Assembly: GCA_964390645.1 (NCBI GenBank)
Contig: CAYMLL010000173.1
Coordinates: 1-15,920, forward strand
DNA: 15,920 bases
Source of the DNA: CAYMLL01 sp964390645
GTDB taxonomy: Bacteria; Planctomycetota; UBA8108
Direction of reading: 5' to 3'
Shown here: positions 15,829-15,920 of the stretch, piece by piece
Numbering within the stretch: the first letter of the stretch is position 1
How the letters are laid out: every line of letters starts with the position of its first letter
The notes under the pieces: generated by a model
Seen by the model: the letters and a program-made list of their open reading frames with translations, nothing else
What the model was told of the DNA's origin: nothing
Databases searched by the model: none
Translations under genes and position numbers: made by a program

Positions 15829-15920
<92 letters not shown>

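Overview
The window is GC-rich, tightly packed bacterial DNA. It holds a 12.3 kb leftward block of four genes whose 3' end lies beyond base 1. Divergently transcribed from it is a rightward pair, of which the second gene is cut off at the right edge. Several features suggest Planctomycetota. These are the CPVA-type redoxin with its GRIDDQF signature, the secreted protein ending in a paired-repeat dockerin, and the ECF sigma factor followed by a YfbK-type von Willebrand A (VWA) protein with an anti-sigma-like N-terminus. This placement is an inference; there is no rRNA or marker gene here. I see no tRNA, rRNA, CRISPR array, insertion sequence or attachment site.

Leftward block (12350 down to below 1): an ECF sigma-70 factor; a 1277-residue membrane protein with a cytoplasmic anti-sigma-like head, one transmembrane helix, a linker of about 600 residues and a YfbK-type VWA module; a secreted/membrane beta-rich protein of about 1184 residues ending in three membrane helices and a lysine-rich PxAxK tail; and a giant protein of more than 1450 residues of the same design. 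Stops and starts overlap by 4 bases or lie within a few tens of bases, so this is almost certainly one operon. The simplest reading is a sigma/anti-sigma switch whose sensor is an extracytoplasmic VWA domain, co-expressed with two large envelope proteins that could be partners or ligands of that sensor.

The two giant proteins are paralogues. The second appears to be a fusion: after its membrane cluster it has an internal signal-peptide-like segment and then starts a third copy of the same N-terminal module. I do not recognise a named family for this module.

Rightward genes: 12513-15266 encodes a secreted mosaic protein (beta-propeller-like, dockerin-like, jelly-roll-like, cohesin-like, IPT/TIG-like, dockerin). 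Then 15343 onwards encodes the start of a secreted redoxin-like protein. From about 15829 the sequence collapses into poly-G/poly-C, which looks like a sequencing or assembly artefact at a contig end and not biology. The divergent spacer (12351-12512) is the only sizeable intergenic region and should hold the promoters for both directions.
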